NCBI RefSeq assembly: GCF_003751635.1
Contig: NZ_RJVI01000003.1
Location: forward strand, 62,001 to 126,000
Source of the DNA: Inmirania thermothiophila
GTDB lineage: Bacteria; Pseudomonadota; Gammaproteobacteria; DSM-100275
Direction: 5' to 3'
Length of the DNA stretch: 64,000 nucleotides
In this document: positions 44,786-55,263 of the stretch, piece by piece
How the letters are laid out: the number at the start of each line of letters is the position of its first letter
How positions within the stretch are numbered: the stretch's first letter is position 1
Program-made: the position numbers and the translations under genes
Notes under the pieces: generated by a model
Databases searched by the model: none
Told to the model about the DNA's origin: nothing
The model's input: only the letters and a program-made list of their open reading frames with translations

Positions 44786-46345
44786 TCAGTGGCGGAAGTG
44801 GCGCATGCCGGTGAAGACCATGGCCAGGCCGTGCTCGTCGGCGGCGGCGACGACCTCCTCGTCGCGCACCGAGCCGCCCGGCTGGATGACGGCGCGGATG
44901 CCGGCCGCGGCGGCGGCGTCGATGCCGTCGCGGAAGGGGAAGAAGGCGTCCGAGGCCATCACCGCGCCAGCCACCTCGAGCCCCGCCTGCTCGGCCTTGA
45001 TGGCGGCGATGCGGGCGGAGTTGACGCGGCTCATCTGCCCCGCGCCCACACCCACGGTGGCCCCGTCGCGGGCGTAGACGATGGCGTTGGACTTGACGAA
45101 CTTGACCACCCGCCAGGCGAAGAGCAGGTCGCGCATCTCCGCCTCCGTGGGCCGGCGGCGGGTCACCACCCGCAGCTCGCCGTGCAGGGCGAGGTCGGCA
45201 TCCTGCACCAGCAGGCCCCCGGCCACGCTGCGCAGGTCGAGCCGGGGCGGGGGCTCGGCGGGCCAGGCGCCGCAGGCGAGCAGGCGCACGTTGGGCTTGG
45301 CGGCGAAGACCTCGGCCGCGGCCGGCGCCACCTCGGGGGCGAGGACCACCTCCACGAACTGCCGCTCCAGGATCGCCCGCGCCGTGGCCTCGTCCAGCGG
45401 CCGGTTGAAGGCGATGATGCCGCCGAAGGCCGATTCGGGGTCGGTCCGGTAGGCGCGCTCGTAGGCGGTGCGCAGATCCCCCGCCACCGCCACCCCGCAG
45501 GGGTTGGCGTGCTTGACGATGACGCAGGCGGGCGCCTCGCCGAACTGCTTGACGCACTCCAGCGCCGCGTCGGCATCGGCGATGTTGTTGAACGAGAGGG
45601 CCTTGCCCTGGAGCTGGCGCGCCGCGGCCACGGTCCCGGCGGGCGGGTCCTGCGCCACGTAGAAGGCCGCGCCCTGGTGCGGGTTCTCGCCGTAGCGCAT
45701 CACCTGGCGGCGCCGGAACTGCAGCGTGAGCGTCCCCGGGAAGGGCTCGCGGCCGCCGTCCTCGGCGAGCGCGCTCAGATAGCCGGCGATGGCGCCGTCG
45801 TAGCGGGCCGTGTGGGCGAAGGCCTTGGCCGCGAGGCGCGCCCGGGTCGCCGCGCTCAGCGCCCCGTCGCGGGCGTCGAGCTCCTCGATCACCGCCGCGT
45901 AGTCGGCGGGGTCCACCACCACCGCGACGTGGGCGTGGTTCTTGGCCGCGGCGCGGATCATGGCCGGGCCGCCGACGTCGATCTGCTCGACGGCCTCGGC
46001 GAGGGTGCAGCCGGCGCGGCCGACGGTGGCCTCGAAGGGATAGAGGTTCACCACCACGAGGTCGATGGGCTCGATGCCGTGCGCGGCCATGACCGCGTCG
46101 TCGACGCCGCGGCGGCCGAGGATGCCGCCGTGGATGCGCGGGTGCAGGGTCTTGACCCGCCCGTCCATGATCTCGGGAAAGCCGGTGTGCTCCGAGACCT
46201 CCCTCACCGCGAGGCCGGCCTCGCGCAGCAGCCGCGCGGTGCCGCCGGTGGAGAGGACCTCGATCCCGTGGCGGGCGAGGGCCGCCGCGAGCTCGGTCAG
46301 GCCCGTCTTGTCGGAGACGCTCACCAACGCCCTGCGGATCCTCAT
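44786..46345 (-). CDS. purH: Bifunctional AICAR transformylase/IMP cyclohydrolase PurH
   Basis: A 519-residue bifunctional enzyme for the last two steps of IMP synthesis. The N-terminal IMP cyclohydrolase has [15 protein letters not shown] and [24 protein letters not shown]. The transformylase has [13 protein letters not shown], the catalytic Lys-His in [10 protein letters not shown], and [14 protein letters not shown]. The C-terminus ends ..MRHFRH, as is standard. It overlaps the fis stop by four bases. Confidence 0.97.
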   Translation of the reverse strand: MRIRRALVSVSDKTGLTELAAALARHGIEVLSTGGTARLLREAGLAVREVSEHTGFPEIMDGRVKTLHPRIHGGILGRRGVDDAVMAAHGIEPIDLVVVNLYPFEATVGRAGCTLAEAVEQIDVGGPAMIRAAAKNHAHVAVVVDPADYAAVIEELDARDGALSAATRARLAAKAFAHTARYDGAIAGYLSALAEDGGREPFPGTLTLQFRRRQVMRYGENPHQGAAFYVAQDPPAGTVAAARQLQGKALSFNNIADADAALECVKQFGEAPACVIVKHANPCGVAVAGDLRTAYERAYRTDPESAFGGIIAFNRPLDEATARAILERQFVEVVLAPEVAPAAAEVFAAKPNVRLLACGAWPAEPPPRLDLRSVAGGLLVQDADLALHGELRVVTRRRPTEAEMRDLLFAWRVVKFVKSNAIVYARDGATVGVGAGQMSRVNSARIAAIKAEQAGLEVAGAVMASDAFFPFRDGIDAAAAAGIRAVIQPGGSVRDEEVVAAADEHGLAMVFTGMRHFRH

Positions 46346-46647
46346 CCGGCCTCCTCCCCGTCGCCGCCCGCGGCGAGGCCGTGGCGGCGCAGCTTCTTGC
46401 GCAGGGTGCTGCGGCTCATGCCCAGCACCGCCGCGGCGCGGGTCTGGTTGTGGCCGTAGCGGGCCATCACCACCTCCAGCAGCGGCGCCTCCACCTCGCC
46501 GATGACCAGGTCGTAGAGGTCGGCGGGGTCGGTGTCGCCGAGCCGCTCGAAATAGCGCTGCAGGGCGAGGGCCACGCAGCGGCGCAGGACGTGCTCCTCC
46601 TCCTCGCCGCTGGGGTAGGCCGCCGGCTCCGCGCCCCCCGCGTTCAT
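46342..46647 (-). CDS. fis: DNA-binding nucleoid protein Fis
   Basis: The 101-residue protein (E. coli 98) has the Fis helix-turn-helix [28 protein letters not shown] at its C-terminus. The dimerisation region is [21 protein letters not shown]. Fis bends DNA and controls rRNA operons and many other genes. As in enterobacteria it lies directly after dusB, overlapping by four bases. Here purH also follows within the same run, which is seen in several gammaproteobacteria. Confidence 0.94.
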   Translation of the reverse strand: MNAGGAEPAAYPSGEEEEHVLRRCVALALQRYFERLGDTDPADLYDLVIGEVEAPLLEVVMARYGHNQTRAAAVLGMSRSTLRKKLRRHGLAAGGDGEEAG

Positions 46648-47630
46648 GCCGCCTTCTCCATCTTCGCCAGCGCCTCCTCCAGGAAGGCCGCCGTCATCGC
46701 CCGCTGGCGGGCGGGGTCGGCCTCGCGGTTGACCCGCTGCCGGAAGGCGGCCCCTCCCGGCAGCCCCTTGGTGTACCAGCAGATGTGCTTGCGCGCGACG
46801 CGCACGCCGGTGTCCGGTCCGTAGAAGGCGTGCATGGCGTCGAGGTGCTCGAGCACCACCGCGCGCACCTCGTCCGGGGTCGGCGGCGGCACCCGCTCGC
46901 CCCGCGTCAGGCAGGCCGCCACCTCGCGGAAGATCCACGGCCTCCCCTGGGCGGCGCGGCCGATCATGACCGCATCGGCCCCGGTCTGCGCCAGCACCGC
47001 GCGCGCCTTCTCCGGGTCCGTGATGTCGCCGTTGGCGATCACGGGGATGGACACCGCCGCCTTGACCTCGGCGATGGTCTCGTACTCGGCCTCGCCCCGG
47101 TAGCCGTCGGCGCGGGTGCGCCCGTGCACGGTGACGGCGGCGATGCCGCAGTCCTCGGCGATGCGGGCGATGCGCACCGCGTTGCGGTGGGCGCGGTCCC
47201 AGCCGGTGCGGATCTTGACCGTCACCGGCACCGCCACCGCCGCCACCACCGCGGCGAGGATGCGGGCCACCAGGGGCTCGTCGCGCAGCAGGGCCGAGCC
47301 CGCCTCGGCGTTGCAGATCCGCTTCGCCGGGCAGCCCATGTTGATGTCGATGATCTGGGCCCCGCGGGCGACGTTGAGGCGGGCCGCCTCGGCCATGAGC
47401 GCCGGGTCGGCGCCCACGATCTGGACCGCGTGCGGCTCCGGCTCGCCGGCGTGGTCGGTGCGGCGCAGGGTCTTGAGGCTGCCCCAGAGGAGGGAGTTGG
47501 AGGAGACCATCTCCGAGACCGCCAGCGCCGCGCCGTAGCGGCGGCAGAGGATGCGGAACGGCCGGTCCGTGATCCCCGCCATGGGGGCGAGCACCACCGG
47601 GGCGGCGAGCCTGTAGGGACCGATCTGCAT
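46644..47630 (-). CDS. dusB: tRNA-dihydrouridine synthase DusB
   Basis: A 328-residue FMN enzyme. [20 protein letters not shown] (about residues 15-34), the catalytic Cys in [19 protein letters not shown], and VKIRTGWD and [16 protein letters not shown] are diagnostic. It reduces uridine in the D-loop of tRNA. ATG 47630 fits the conserved N-terminus [17 protein letters not shown]. It is the first gene of the dusB-fis-purHD run. Confidence 0.96.
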   Translation of the reverse strand: MQIGPYRLAAPVVLAPMAGITDRPFRILCRRYGAALAVSEMVSSNSLLWGSLKTLRRTDHAGEPEPHAVQIVGADPALMAEAARLNVARGAQIIDINMGCPAKRICNAEAGSALLRDEPLVARILAAVVAAVAVPVTVKIRTGWDRAHRNAVRIARIAEDCGIAAVTVHGRTRADGYRGEAEYETIAEVKAAVSIPVIANGDITDPEKARAVLAQTGADAVMIGRAAQGRPWIFREVAACLTRGERVPPPTPDEVRAVVLEHLDAMHAFYGPDTGVRVARKHICWYTKGLPGGAAFRQRVNREADPARQRAMTAAFLEEALAKMEKAA

Positions 47631-47664
47631 CCTGGGCGGCACCGGCGCAAGGGGAAGGCGGCAG

Positions 47665-47693
47665 AGTTTACCCGCTCGCGCCGTCCGGGCCAA
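47665..47693 (-). promoter_or_regulatory. Promoter for dusB-fis operon
   Basis: Minus-strand TTGGCC (47693-47688) and TAAACT (47670-47665) are 17 bases apart, each matching 4 of 6 consensus positions. They lie between the end of the DUF3426 gene and dusB. The sequence following is rich in G/C, as in growth-rate-controlled promoters. Confidence 0.45.
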
Positions 47694-47706
47694 AGCCGCC
47701 GGCGGC

Positions 47707-48363
47707 TCAGCGCGGGGTGAAGGCGTAGCCGGCGGCGGCGGGGCCCGGGTCCATGAGGTCGAGCTCGGCGCGCAGGGTCGCGCCCGCGGCGAAGGGCTCG
47801 GTGGGGCTGCGCGGCGGCGGCAGGTACTCCTCGGGGCGGAAGCGGCGCGCCGCCACCACGCGCCCGCCGGTGTCGGTGAAGACGAGCTCCAGCAGCGGCC
47901 AGGGCTGCGGGTGGGGGGCGCGGTTCTCCAGCACCACCTGGGCCCGCAGGGCCCGGGGGTCGTCCGGGTGGCGGCGCACGTCGTGGGCGAGCACGGCGAT
48001 CCGCCCCGGCGCGCGCACGGGGCGGAGGGCGCAGCCGAGACGCGGGCAGAGCCGCTCGGCGAGGGGGCGAAGGGGCGCAAGCCGCACCGGGTGGCGCGCC
48101 GCCGCCCAGGCGGCCTGCAGGATCAGGGCGGCGGCGAGGGCGAGGGCGAGCAGCGCCCACGGCCAGCGCCGCGGCGCCGCCTCGGCGGCGAGGAGCGCCG
48201 GCGCGAGGTCCTCGGCCGCAGGCTGCGGGAAGAGCTCCTGCTGCACCGGCCCGGCCGCGAAGACGGCGCCGCAGCGGCCGCAGCGCACCCGCCCGCCGGC
48301 GCGGGCGAGCTGCGCCTCGGTCGCCTCGTGCTGCGCCCCGCACTGCGGACAGCGTGTGCGCAC
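47707..48363 (-). CDS. Zinc-ribbon DUF3426 membrane protein
   Basis: The 218-residue protein begins with a zinc ribbon, RCPQC and RCGRC in MRTRCPQCGAQHEATEAQLARAGGRVRCGRCGAVF (MJ0042 type). A membrane helix (about 68-90, WPWALLALALAAALILQAAW) follows, then the DUF3426 domain with LEDRAPHPQPWPLLELVFTD-like segment. Proteins of this kind occur beside prmA in many gammaproteobacteria; the role is unknown. The GTG at 48363 is the family start. It lies 73 bases after prmA. Confidence 0.85.
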   Translation of the reverse strand: MRTRCPQCGAQHEATEAQLARAGGRVRCGRCGAVFAAGPVQQELFPQPAAEDLAPALLAAEAAPRRWPWALLALALAAALILQAAWAAARHPVRLAPLRPLAERLCPRLGCALRPVRAPGRIAVLAHDVRRHPDDPRALRAQVVLENRAPHPQPWPLLELVFTDTGGRVVAARRFRPEEYLPPPRSPTEPFAAGATLRAELDLMDPGPAAAGYAFTPR

Positions 48364-48436
48364 GGCCCTCCTCCGCGCCCCCGCGCCATCATGCGGGCGC
48401 CGCCGCCCCGCCGGCAAGGGCGCCGCCGCGGCGGGC

Positions 48437-49309
48437 TCAGCGCATCCCGTCGAGCCGCGCCCACCCCTCGCGCACCGCCCGCCGGAACCGCAGCGCCGGG
48501 TAGGCGGCGGCCACCTCGCCGGCCTGGCCCTCGAGGACGCCGGCGAGGACGAGGACGCCGTCGGGGGCGAGCAGGGCGGTAAGCCGCGGCGCCAGGGCGA
48601 CGAGGGTGTTGGCGAGGATGTTGGCGAGGACCACGTCGGCCGCGCCCGCCGGCAGGGGGGCGTCGGCGGGCAGGGTGCGGATGCGCCCGGCGACCCCGTT
48701 GCGCTCGGCGTTGGCACGGGTGGCGGCGAGGGCCTGGGGGTCGATGTCCACGGCGAGGACCTCGGCCGCGCCCAGCCGCGCCGCCGCCACCGCGAGGATC
48801 CCCGAGCCGCAGCCGTAGTCCACGACGCGGCGCCCGGCGAGCTCGGCGGCATCGAGCCACTCCAGGCACAGGGCGGTGCTGGGATGGGTGCCGGTGCCGA
48901 AGGCGAGCCCGGGGTCGAGCACCACGGCCACCGCCGGCGGCGGGGGCGGGGGCTCGGTGCTGGGGCAGACCCAGAGGCGGCGGCCGAAGCGCATGGGACG
49001 GAAGTCCTCCATCCAGGCGCGGACCCAGTCGCGCTCGGGCAGGGCCTCGATGCGCAGGCCCGCCGCCTCCTCCGCGGTGAGCTCCGGGGCGAGGGCGTCG
49101 GCGAGCCGCACCGCCTCCTCGCGGCTCGCGGCGAGGGCGTGCACGGCGGTGGCGCGCCACAGCGGCGCCGCCCCCGGCGGCGGCTCGTAGACCGGGTCGT
49201 CGGCGGCGTCGGCGAGGCTCACCGCGGCGGCGCCGAGGGCCTCGAGGCGCGCGGCGAGGGCGCCGGCACGCCCGGCCGGCGCCGTCACCACGAGGTCCCA
49301 CCACCCCAT
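48437..49309 (-). CDS. prmA: Ribosomal protein L11 methyltransferase PrmA
   Basis: A 290-residue SAM methyltransferase. GLAFGTGTHPSTALCLEWLD and VVDYGCGSGILAVAAARLGA (SAM motif I) are diagnostic, then AVDIDPQALAAT and ANILANTLVAL (NPPY-like). The N-terminal substrate-binding domain is present. It trimethylates ribosomal protein L11. It follows accC with 3 bases between, a common arrangement. Confidence 0.95.
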   Translation of the reverse strand: MGWWDLVVTAPAGRAGALAARLEALGAAAVSLADAADDPVYEPPPGAAPLWRATAVHALAASREEAVRLADALAPELTAEEAAGLRIEALPERDWVRAWMEDFRPMRFGRRLWVCPSTEPPPPPPAVAVVLDPGLAFGTGTHPSTALCLEWLDAAELAGRRVVDYGCGSGILAVAAARLGAAEVLAVDIDPQALAATRANAERNGVAGRIRTLPADAPLPAGAADVVLANILANTLVALAPRLTALLAPDGVLVLAGVLEGQAGEVAAAYPALRFRRAVREGWARLDGMR

Positions 49310-49312
49310 GGC

Positions 49313-50659
49313 TCAGCCCCGCTCGGCGAGCCGCTGCTCCAGGTAGTGGATGTCGGTGCCGCCGGCCTGCACCGCGGCGTCGCGCAGCAGCTCGCGGTGC
49401 AGCTCGACGTTGGTGCGGATCCCGCCCACCACCAGCTCCTCCAGCGCCGTGCGCATGCGCGCGAGCGCCGAGGCGCGGTCCTCGCCGTGGGCGATGATCT
49501 TGGCGACCAGGGAGTCGTAGTGGGGCGGCACGGTGTAGCCGGAGTAGAGGTGGGAGTCGACCCGGATGCCGGGCCCGCCCGGGGGATGGTAGAGCTCGAC
49601 GCGACCGGGGCTGGGGAGGAAGGTCTGCGGGTCCTCGGCGTTGATGCGGCACTCGACGGCGTGGCCGCGCACGAGCACGTCCTCCTGGCGGATCCGCAGC
49701 GGCTCGCCGGCGGCGATGCGGATCTGCTCCTTGACGATGTCGATGCCGGTGACCATCTCGGTGACCGGGTGCTCCACCTGGATGCGGGTGTTCATCTCGA
49801 TGAAGTAGAACTCCCCGTCCTGGTAGAGGAACTCGAAGGTGCCGGCGCCGCGGTAGCCGATCTCGAGGCAGGCGGCGACGCAGCGCTCGCCGATCATGCG
49901 CCGCTGCGCCTCGTCGAGCCCGGGCGCCGGGGCCTCCTCGAGGACCTTCTGGTGGCGGCGCTGCAGCGAGCAGTCGCGCTCGCCCAGGTGGACCGCCCGG
50001 CCCCGGCCGTCGGCGAGCACCTGGACCTCGATGTGGCGCGGCCGCTCCAGGTACTTCTCCATATAGAGGACGGGGTTGCCGAAGGCGGCCTGGGCCTCGG
50101 CGCGGGTGAGGGCGATGGCGTGGTGGAGGTTGGCCTCGGTGTGCACCACCCGCATGCCGCGCCCGCCGCCCCCGCCGGCGGCCTTGATGATCACGGGATA
50201 GCCGATGTCGCGGGCGATGCGGGCGGCCTCCGCCGGGTCCTCGGGCAGCGGGCCGTCCGAGCCCGGCACGCAGGGGACGCCGGCGCGGCGCATGGTCTCG
50301 ATGGCGGCGATCTTGTCGCCCATGAGGCGGATGGTCTCGGGGCGCGGGCCGATGAAGACGAAGCCGGAGCGCTCGACGCGCTCGGCGAAGTCGGCGTTCT
50401 CCGACAGAAAGCCGTAGCCCGGGTGGATGGCCACCGCGTCGGTGACCTCGGCCGCGCTGATGATGGCGGGGATGTTGAGATAGCTCTCCGCCGCCGCCGG
50501 CGGGCCGATGCAGACCGACTCGTCGGCCAGGCGCACGTGCATGAGGTCGCGGTCGGCGGTGGAGTGGACGGCCACCGTGCGGATGCCGAGCTCGCGGCAG
50601 GCCCGCAGCACGCGCAGGGCGATCTCCCCGCGATTGGCGATGACCACCTTGTCCAGCAT
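49313..50659 (-). CDS. accC: Acetyl-CoA carboxylase, biotin carboxylase subunit
   Basis: The 448-residue ATP-grasp enzyme carboxylates biotin on Acc[24 protein letters not shown] begins it, with [15 protein letters not shown], the Gly-rich loop [14 protein letters not shown] and the catalytic [14 protein letters not shown]. Length equals E. coli AccC. ATG 50659 fits the conserved start, 10 bases after accB. Fatty acid synthesis. Confidence 0.98.
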   Translation of the reverse strand: MLDKVVIANRGEIALRVLRACRELGIRTVAVHSTADRDLMHVRLADESVCIGPPAAAESYLNIPAIISAAEVTDAVAIHPGYGFLSENADFAERVERSGFVFIGPRPETIRLMGDKIAAIETMRRAGVPCVPGSDGPLPEDPAEAARIARDIGYPVIIKAAGGGGGRGMRVVHTEANLHHAIALTRAEAQAAFGNPVLYMEKYLERPRHIEVQVLADGRGRAVHLGERDCSLQRRHQKVLEEAPAPGLDEAQRRMIGERCVAACLEIGYRGAGTFEFLYQDGEFYFIEMNTRIQVEHPVTEMVTGIDIVKEQIRIAAGEPLRIRQEDVLVRGHAVECRINAEDPQTFLPSPGRVELYHPPGGPGIRVDSHLYSGYTVPPHYDSLVAKIIAHGEDRASALARMRTALEELVVGGIRTNVELHRELLRDAAVQAGGTDIHYLEQRLAERG

Positions 50660-50669
50660 GGCGTGCGGC

Positions 50670-51134
50670 TCAGGCAAGGATGAACAGCGGCTGCCCGTAT
50701 TCGACGGGCTGGCCGTTCTCCACCAGGATGCGCTTGACCACGCCGGCGCGGTCGGCCTCGATCTGGTTGAGCATCTTCATCGCCTCGATGATGCAGAGGG
50801 TGTCGCCCTCCTTGACCTGCTGCCCCACCTCCACGAAGGGCGGGGCGCCCGGCGAGGGGGCGCGGTAGAAGGTGCCCACCATGGGTGCGGTGATGACGTG
50901 CCCCTCCTCGGCGGGCTCGGCGGCACCCTCCGCCTCCGCGGCGGCCGCGGCGGGGGCGGCCGCCGCCGCGGGTGCCGCCGCGGGCACCGGATACCAGGCC
51001 GGAGGCGGGGCGGCCGTGCTCGGCTGCGGGTGGCGGCTGATGCGCACCGACTCCTCGCCCTCGCGGATCTCGATCTCCGCGACCCCGGACTGCTCCACCA
51101 GCTCGATCAGCTTCTTGATCTTGCGGATGTCCAT
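50670..51134 (-). CDS. accB: Acetyl-CoA carboxylase biotin carboxyl carrier protein
   Basis: A 154-residue protein. [32 protein letters not shown] is the N-terminal domain, then an Ala/Pro-rich linker (about 50-80), then the biotinyl domain with EAMKML carrying the biotinylated lysine. It shuttles carboxybiotin between AccC and the transferase. It lies seven bases after aroQ. Confidence 0.97.
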   Translation of the reverse strand: MDIRKIKKLIELVEQSGVAEIEIREGEESVRISRHPQPSTAAPPPAWYPVPAAAPAAAAAPAAAAAEAEGAAEPAEEGHVITAPMVGTFYRAPSPGAPPFVEVGQQVKEGDTLCIIEAMKMLNQIEADRAGVVKRILVENGQPVEYGQPLFILA

Positions 51135-51141
51135 CTCGACC

Positions 51142-51603
51142 TCACTGTTGGGCGTGCACGGTGCCGGCGGCGAGGCGGCGGATCAGCGCCTCCAGGGCCA
51201 GCTCGTAGCCGTCCGCCCCGAGGCCGGCGATCACCCCGAGGGCGATGTCGGCGAGGTAGGAGCGGTGGCGGAACGGCTCGCGCGCGTGCGGATTGGAAAG
51301 GTGGACCTCGATGAAGGGCAGGCCCGTGCCCAGGAAGGCGTCGCGCAGGGCGATGCTGGTGTGGGTGTAGGCGCCGGGGTTGATGATGGCGCAGGCGGTG
51401 CCGCGCTCGGCGGCGCGGTGGACGTGCTCGACGAGGGCGTGCTCGGCGTTCTCCTGGTGGAAGGCCAGGGTGTGGCCGGCCGCCGCGGCGCGGGCGGCGA
51501 GCCGCGCACGGATCTCGTCGAGGGTCACCGTGCCGTAGATCTGCGGCTCGCGTCGGCCCAGCAGGTTCAGGTTGGGGCCGTTGAGGACGAGGATCTCGGC
51601 CAC
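51142..51603 (-). CDS. aroQ: Type II 3-dehydroquinate dehydratase AroQ
   Basis: The 153-residue class II enzyme of the shikimate pathway has [18 protein letters not shown] with the catalytic Tyr and Arg, then [16 protein letters not shown] with the catalytic His and [17 protein letters not shown]. Its GTG start places the family N-terminus correctly. It heads the aroQ-accB-accC-prmA operon. Confidence 0.96.
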   Translation of the reverse strand: MAEILVLNGPNLNLLGRREPQIYGTVTLDEIRARLAARAAAAGHTLAFHQENAEHALVEHVHRAAERGTACAIINPGAYTHTSIALRDAFLGTGLPFIEVHLSNPHAREPFRHRSYLADIALGVIAGLGADGYELALEALIRRLAAGTVHAQQ

Positions 51604-51633
51604 GCCGTGCTCCCCCGGTGACGTGGAGCGCGC

Positions 51634-51662
51634 ATTGTGCCGCAGGGCCGCGCGGCTGTCCA
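51634..51662 (-). promoter_or_regulatory. Promoter for aroQ-accBC-prmA
   Basis: Minus-strand TGGACA (51662-51657) and CACAAT (51639-51634) are separated by 17 bases, matching 5/6 and 4/6 of the consensus. GCGCGC follows the -10. The predicted start is about 25 bases before the aroQ GTG. The rest of the 127-bp gap has several copies of CGCCGCA but no gene. Confidence 0.55.
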
Positions 51663-51730
51663 TGCTCTGCGGCCGGTTCGCCGCAGCTCGCCGCAAGTTT
51701 CGCCGACTTTGCCGCAGGATCGGCGCCGCT

Positions 51731-52189
51731 TCACGGCGCGGGCAGGATCACGGGGACGGTCCTCGCGAGGGGCGGGTAGCAGAGCCCGGCCTCGGCGCAG
51801 CCCTGGTAGCGCACCTCCAGGGTCAGCATCCGGCGCGGCTTTCCCTGCCATCGCACCGGCACCTCCACCGCGACGCGCCGGTGGTAGACCTCCTGGCGGC
51901 CGAGGAACGCATCCTCCGTGGCCCGGCCCGGCGGCAGCCGGGGCGGGCCGAGGACGGCGTCGGGCTCGGCCGCCGCGAAGGCCAGCCGGCTGCGGTAGAG
52001 GTAGTAGCCCTCGGCGATCTCCCACCGCACCACGAGGCGGTCCGGGGCCGGGGCGTCGACGCTGAGGACGAAGGCCTCGTCGGCGGGGAGGAAGGGCTGC
52101 GGCGCCTCGTCGCCGCCGATGCCGAAAAGCGGGGCCGCGGCCGCGGCGGCGGCCCACGCCGTCGCCGCCAGCGCGGTCAGCCCGCGCAC
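51731..52189 (-). CDS. Standalone DsbD N-terminal (alpha) domain protein
   Basis: The 152-residue protein matches only the periplasmic N-terminal domain of the thiol:disulfide interchange protein DsbD. A signal peptide (about 1-19) precedes the immunoglobulin-like fold: [12 protein letters not shown], then [13 protein letters not shown], and the redox pair Cys131 and Cys137 in [13 protein letters not shown]. The eight-helix membrane domain and the C-terminal thioredoxin domain are absent. A stop follows at once and aroQ starts 127 bp later. The cutA-dsbD-aroQ order seen elsewhere suggests this is a shrunken dsbD rather than a new arrival. Confidence 0.85.
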   Translation of the reverse strand: MRGLTALAATAWAAAAAAAPLFGIGGDEAPQPFLPADEAFVLSVDAPAPDRLVVRWEIAEGYYLYRSRLAFAAAEPDAVLGPPRLPPGRATEDAFLGRQEVYHRRVAVEVPVRWQGKPRRMLTLEVRYQGCAEAGLCYPPLARTVPVILPAP

Positions 52190-52527
52190 GAGGCCCGCAC
52201 CCAGGCGGCGTAGGCCGCCGCGGCCTCGACCACCGGCAGGGCGAGGATCTCGGGCACCTCGTAGGGGTGGAGCTCGGCCAGGCGTTGTGCCAGCGCGTCG
52301 TGGCGCCGCGCCGTGGTCTTGATCAGGAGCAGCACCTCGCCGGTGGATTCCACCCGGCCCTCCCAGCGGTAGATGGAGCCCACCCCGGGGACGAGGTTGA
52401 CGCAGGCGGCGAGCCGCTCCTCCACGAGACGCTGGGCGATCTCGCGCGCCTGCGCCTCCTCCGGGCAGGTGCAGAGCAGCACCAGGATCGCGTCCTCGCG
52501 GTTGTCGGTGGGCGGACGATCTGCCAT
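52177..52527 (-). CDS. cutA: Divalent-cation tolerance protein CutA
   Basis: A 116-residue CutA1 protein. LVLLCTCPEEAQAREIAQRLVEERLAACVNLVPGVGSIYRWEGRVE and LHPYEVPEILALPV are the family's conserved segments. CutA trimers bind copper; the physiological role is unclear. ATG 52527 fits the family start. It overlaps the DsbD-domain gene by 13 bases, so the two are co-transcribed. Confidence 0.95.
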   Translation of the reverse strand: MADRPPTDNREDAILVLLCTCPEEAQAREIAQRLVEERLAACVNLVPGVGSIYRWEGRVESTGEVLLLIKTTARRHDALAQRLAELHPYEVPEILALPVVEAAAAYAAWVRASCAG

Positions 52528-52618
52528 GATCCGGCTCCTTGGCTGGAAAGGCCCCTGGGATTCCGGCAGGATTATAGCCTGCGCGGATCCGGCGGGGCCG
52601 TGCCCGCGGAGCGACCGG

Positions 52619-53044
52619 ATGTCTCCCGCCTTCGCCCTGTTCCTCCTCTTCACGCTGCTGCCGCTCGCCGAGATCTACGTCCTGATCCGAGTCGGGGGGT
52701 GGATCGGCGCCGGCTGGACCGTGCTCGGTGTGGTCGGCACCGCGGTGCTCGGGGTCGCCCTGCTGCGGGCCCAGGGGCTCGCCACCCTCGCCCGCGCCCA
52801 CCGGGCGCTGGAGCGCGGCGAGCTGCCGGCGCTGGAGCTCCTGGAGGGGGCGGTGCTGGTGGTGGCGGGGGCGCTGCTGCTGACCCCGGGCTTCATCACC
52901 GACACCCTGGGCTTCCTGTGCCTGGTGCCGCCGCTGCGGCGGGAGCTGCTGCGCCGCTTCCTCGCCTCGCGCACGCTCCCGCCGCAGGGGCCGGTGGTCA
53001 TCGAGGGCGAGTTCCGCCGCGAGGACGACCCGGACGGCTCTTGA
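52619..53044 (+). CDS. fxsA: FxsA-family membrane protein
   Basis: The 141-residue protein has four hydrophobic stretches: SPAFALFLLFTLLPLAEIYVLIRV, WTVLGVVGTAVLGVALL, EGAVLVVAGALLLTPGFITD and LGFLCLVPPL. The PGFITD loop is the FxsA signature. FxsA overproduction suppresses F-exclusion of phage T7 in E. coli; its normal role is unknown. As often seen, it lies upstream of groES-groEL. Its TGA stop is inside the groE -35. Confidence 0.92.
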   Translation: MSPAFALFLLFTLLPLAEIYVLIRVGGWIGAGWTVLGVVGTAVLGVALLRAQGLATLARAHRALERGELPALELLEGAVLVVAGALLLTPGFITDTLGFLCLVPPLRRELLRRFLASRTLPPQGPVVIEGEFRREDDPDGS

Positions 53045-53068
53045 CTGGGGCGGCGGCGCCGCTATCAT
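53041..53068 (+). promoter_or_regulatory. Promoter for groES-groEL
   Basis: TTGACT (53041-53046) and TATCAT (53063-53068) are 16 bases apart, each matching 5 of 6 consensus bases. The -35 includes the fxsA stop codon. The CIRCE operator begins at the last base of the -10, so HrcA binding would block transcription. Confidence 0.75.
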
Positions 53069-53094
53069 TAGCACTCACCTGGGGCGAGTGCTAA
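53068..53094 (+). promoter_or_regulatory. CIRCE operator (HrcA binding site)
   Basis: A perfect CIRCE element, TTAGCACTC-N9-GAGTGCTAA, lies directly downstream of the -10. This implies HrcA-mediated heat-shock repression of groESL. No hrcA gene is in the window. Confidence 0.97.
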
Positions 53095-53187
53095 CAACTC
53101 GTCCCCCCATGCTGCACGGCAAGGGTTCCGCCGCCTGCGGGCGGCGGGTTGGGAAGTCGTCATGGACAACCAACGTGGAGGACACCG

Positions 53188-55135
<1,948 letters not shown>

Positions 55136-55160
55136 TCCGGCCGGGCGCGCACCGGCGCAG

Positions 55161-55191
55161 GGGCCCCGCCTCCGGGCGGGGCCCTTTTTTT
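55161..55191 (+). terminator. Strong Rho-independent terminator after groEL
   Basis: GGGCCCCGCC and GGCGGGGCCC form a perfect 10-bp stem with a four-base loop, followed directly by seven T residues. This ends the groESL transcript 25 bases after the groEL stop. Confidence 0.97.
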
Positions 55192-55263
55192 GGGCGCGCC
55201 TCGGGCGCGGCCCTTGTGGCATCCTCTGCCTCCGGGGATCGGCTGCGGAGGAGGGCGCGGACG

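Noticed and set aside
51663-51730. Repeated CGCCGCA-type heptamers as a functional repeat array
   Set aside because: Only a few imperfect copies with irregular spacing in G/C-rich DNA; not distinguishable from chance.
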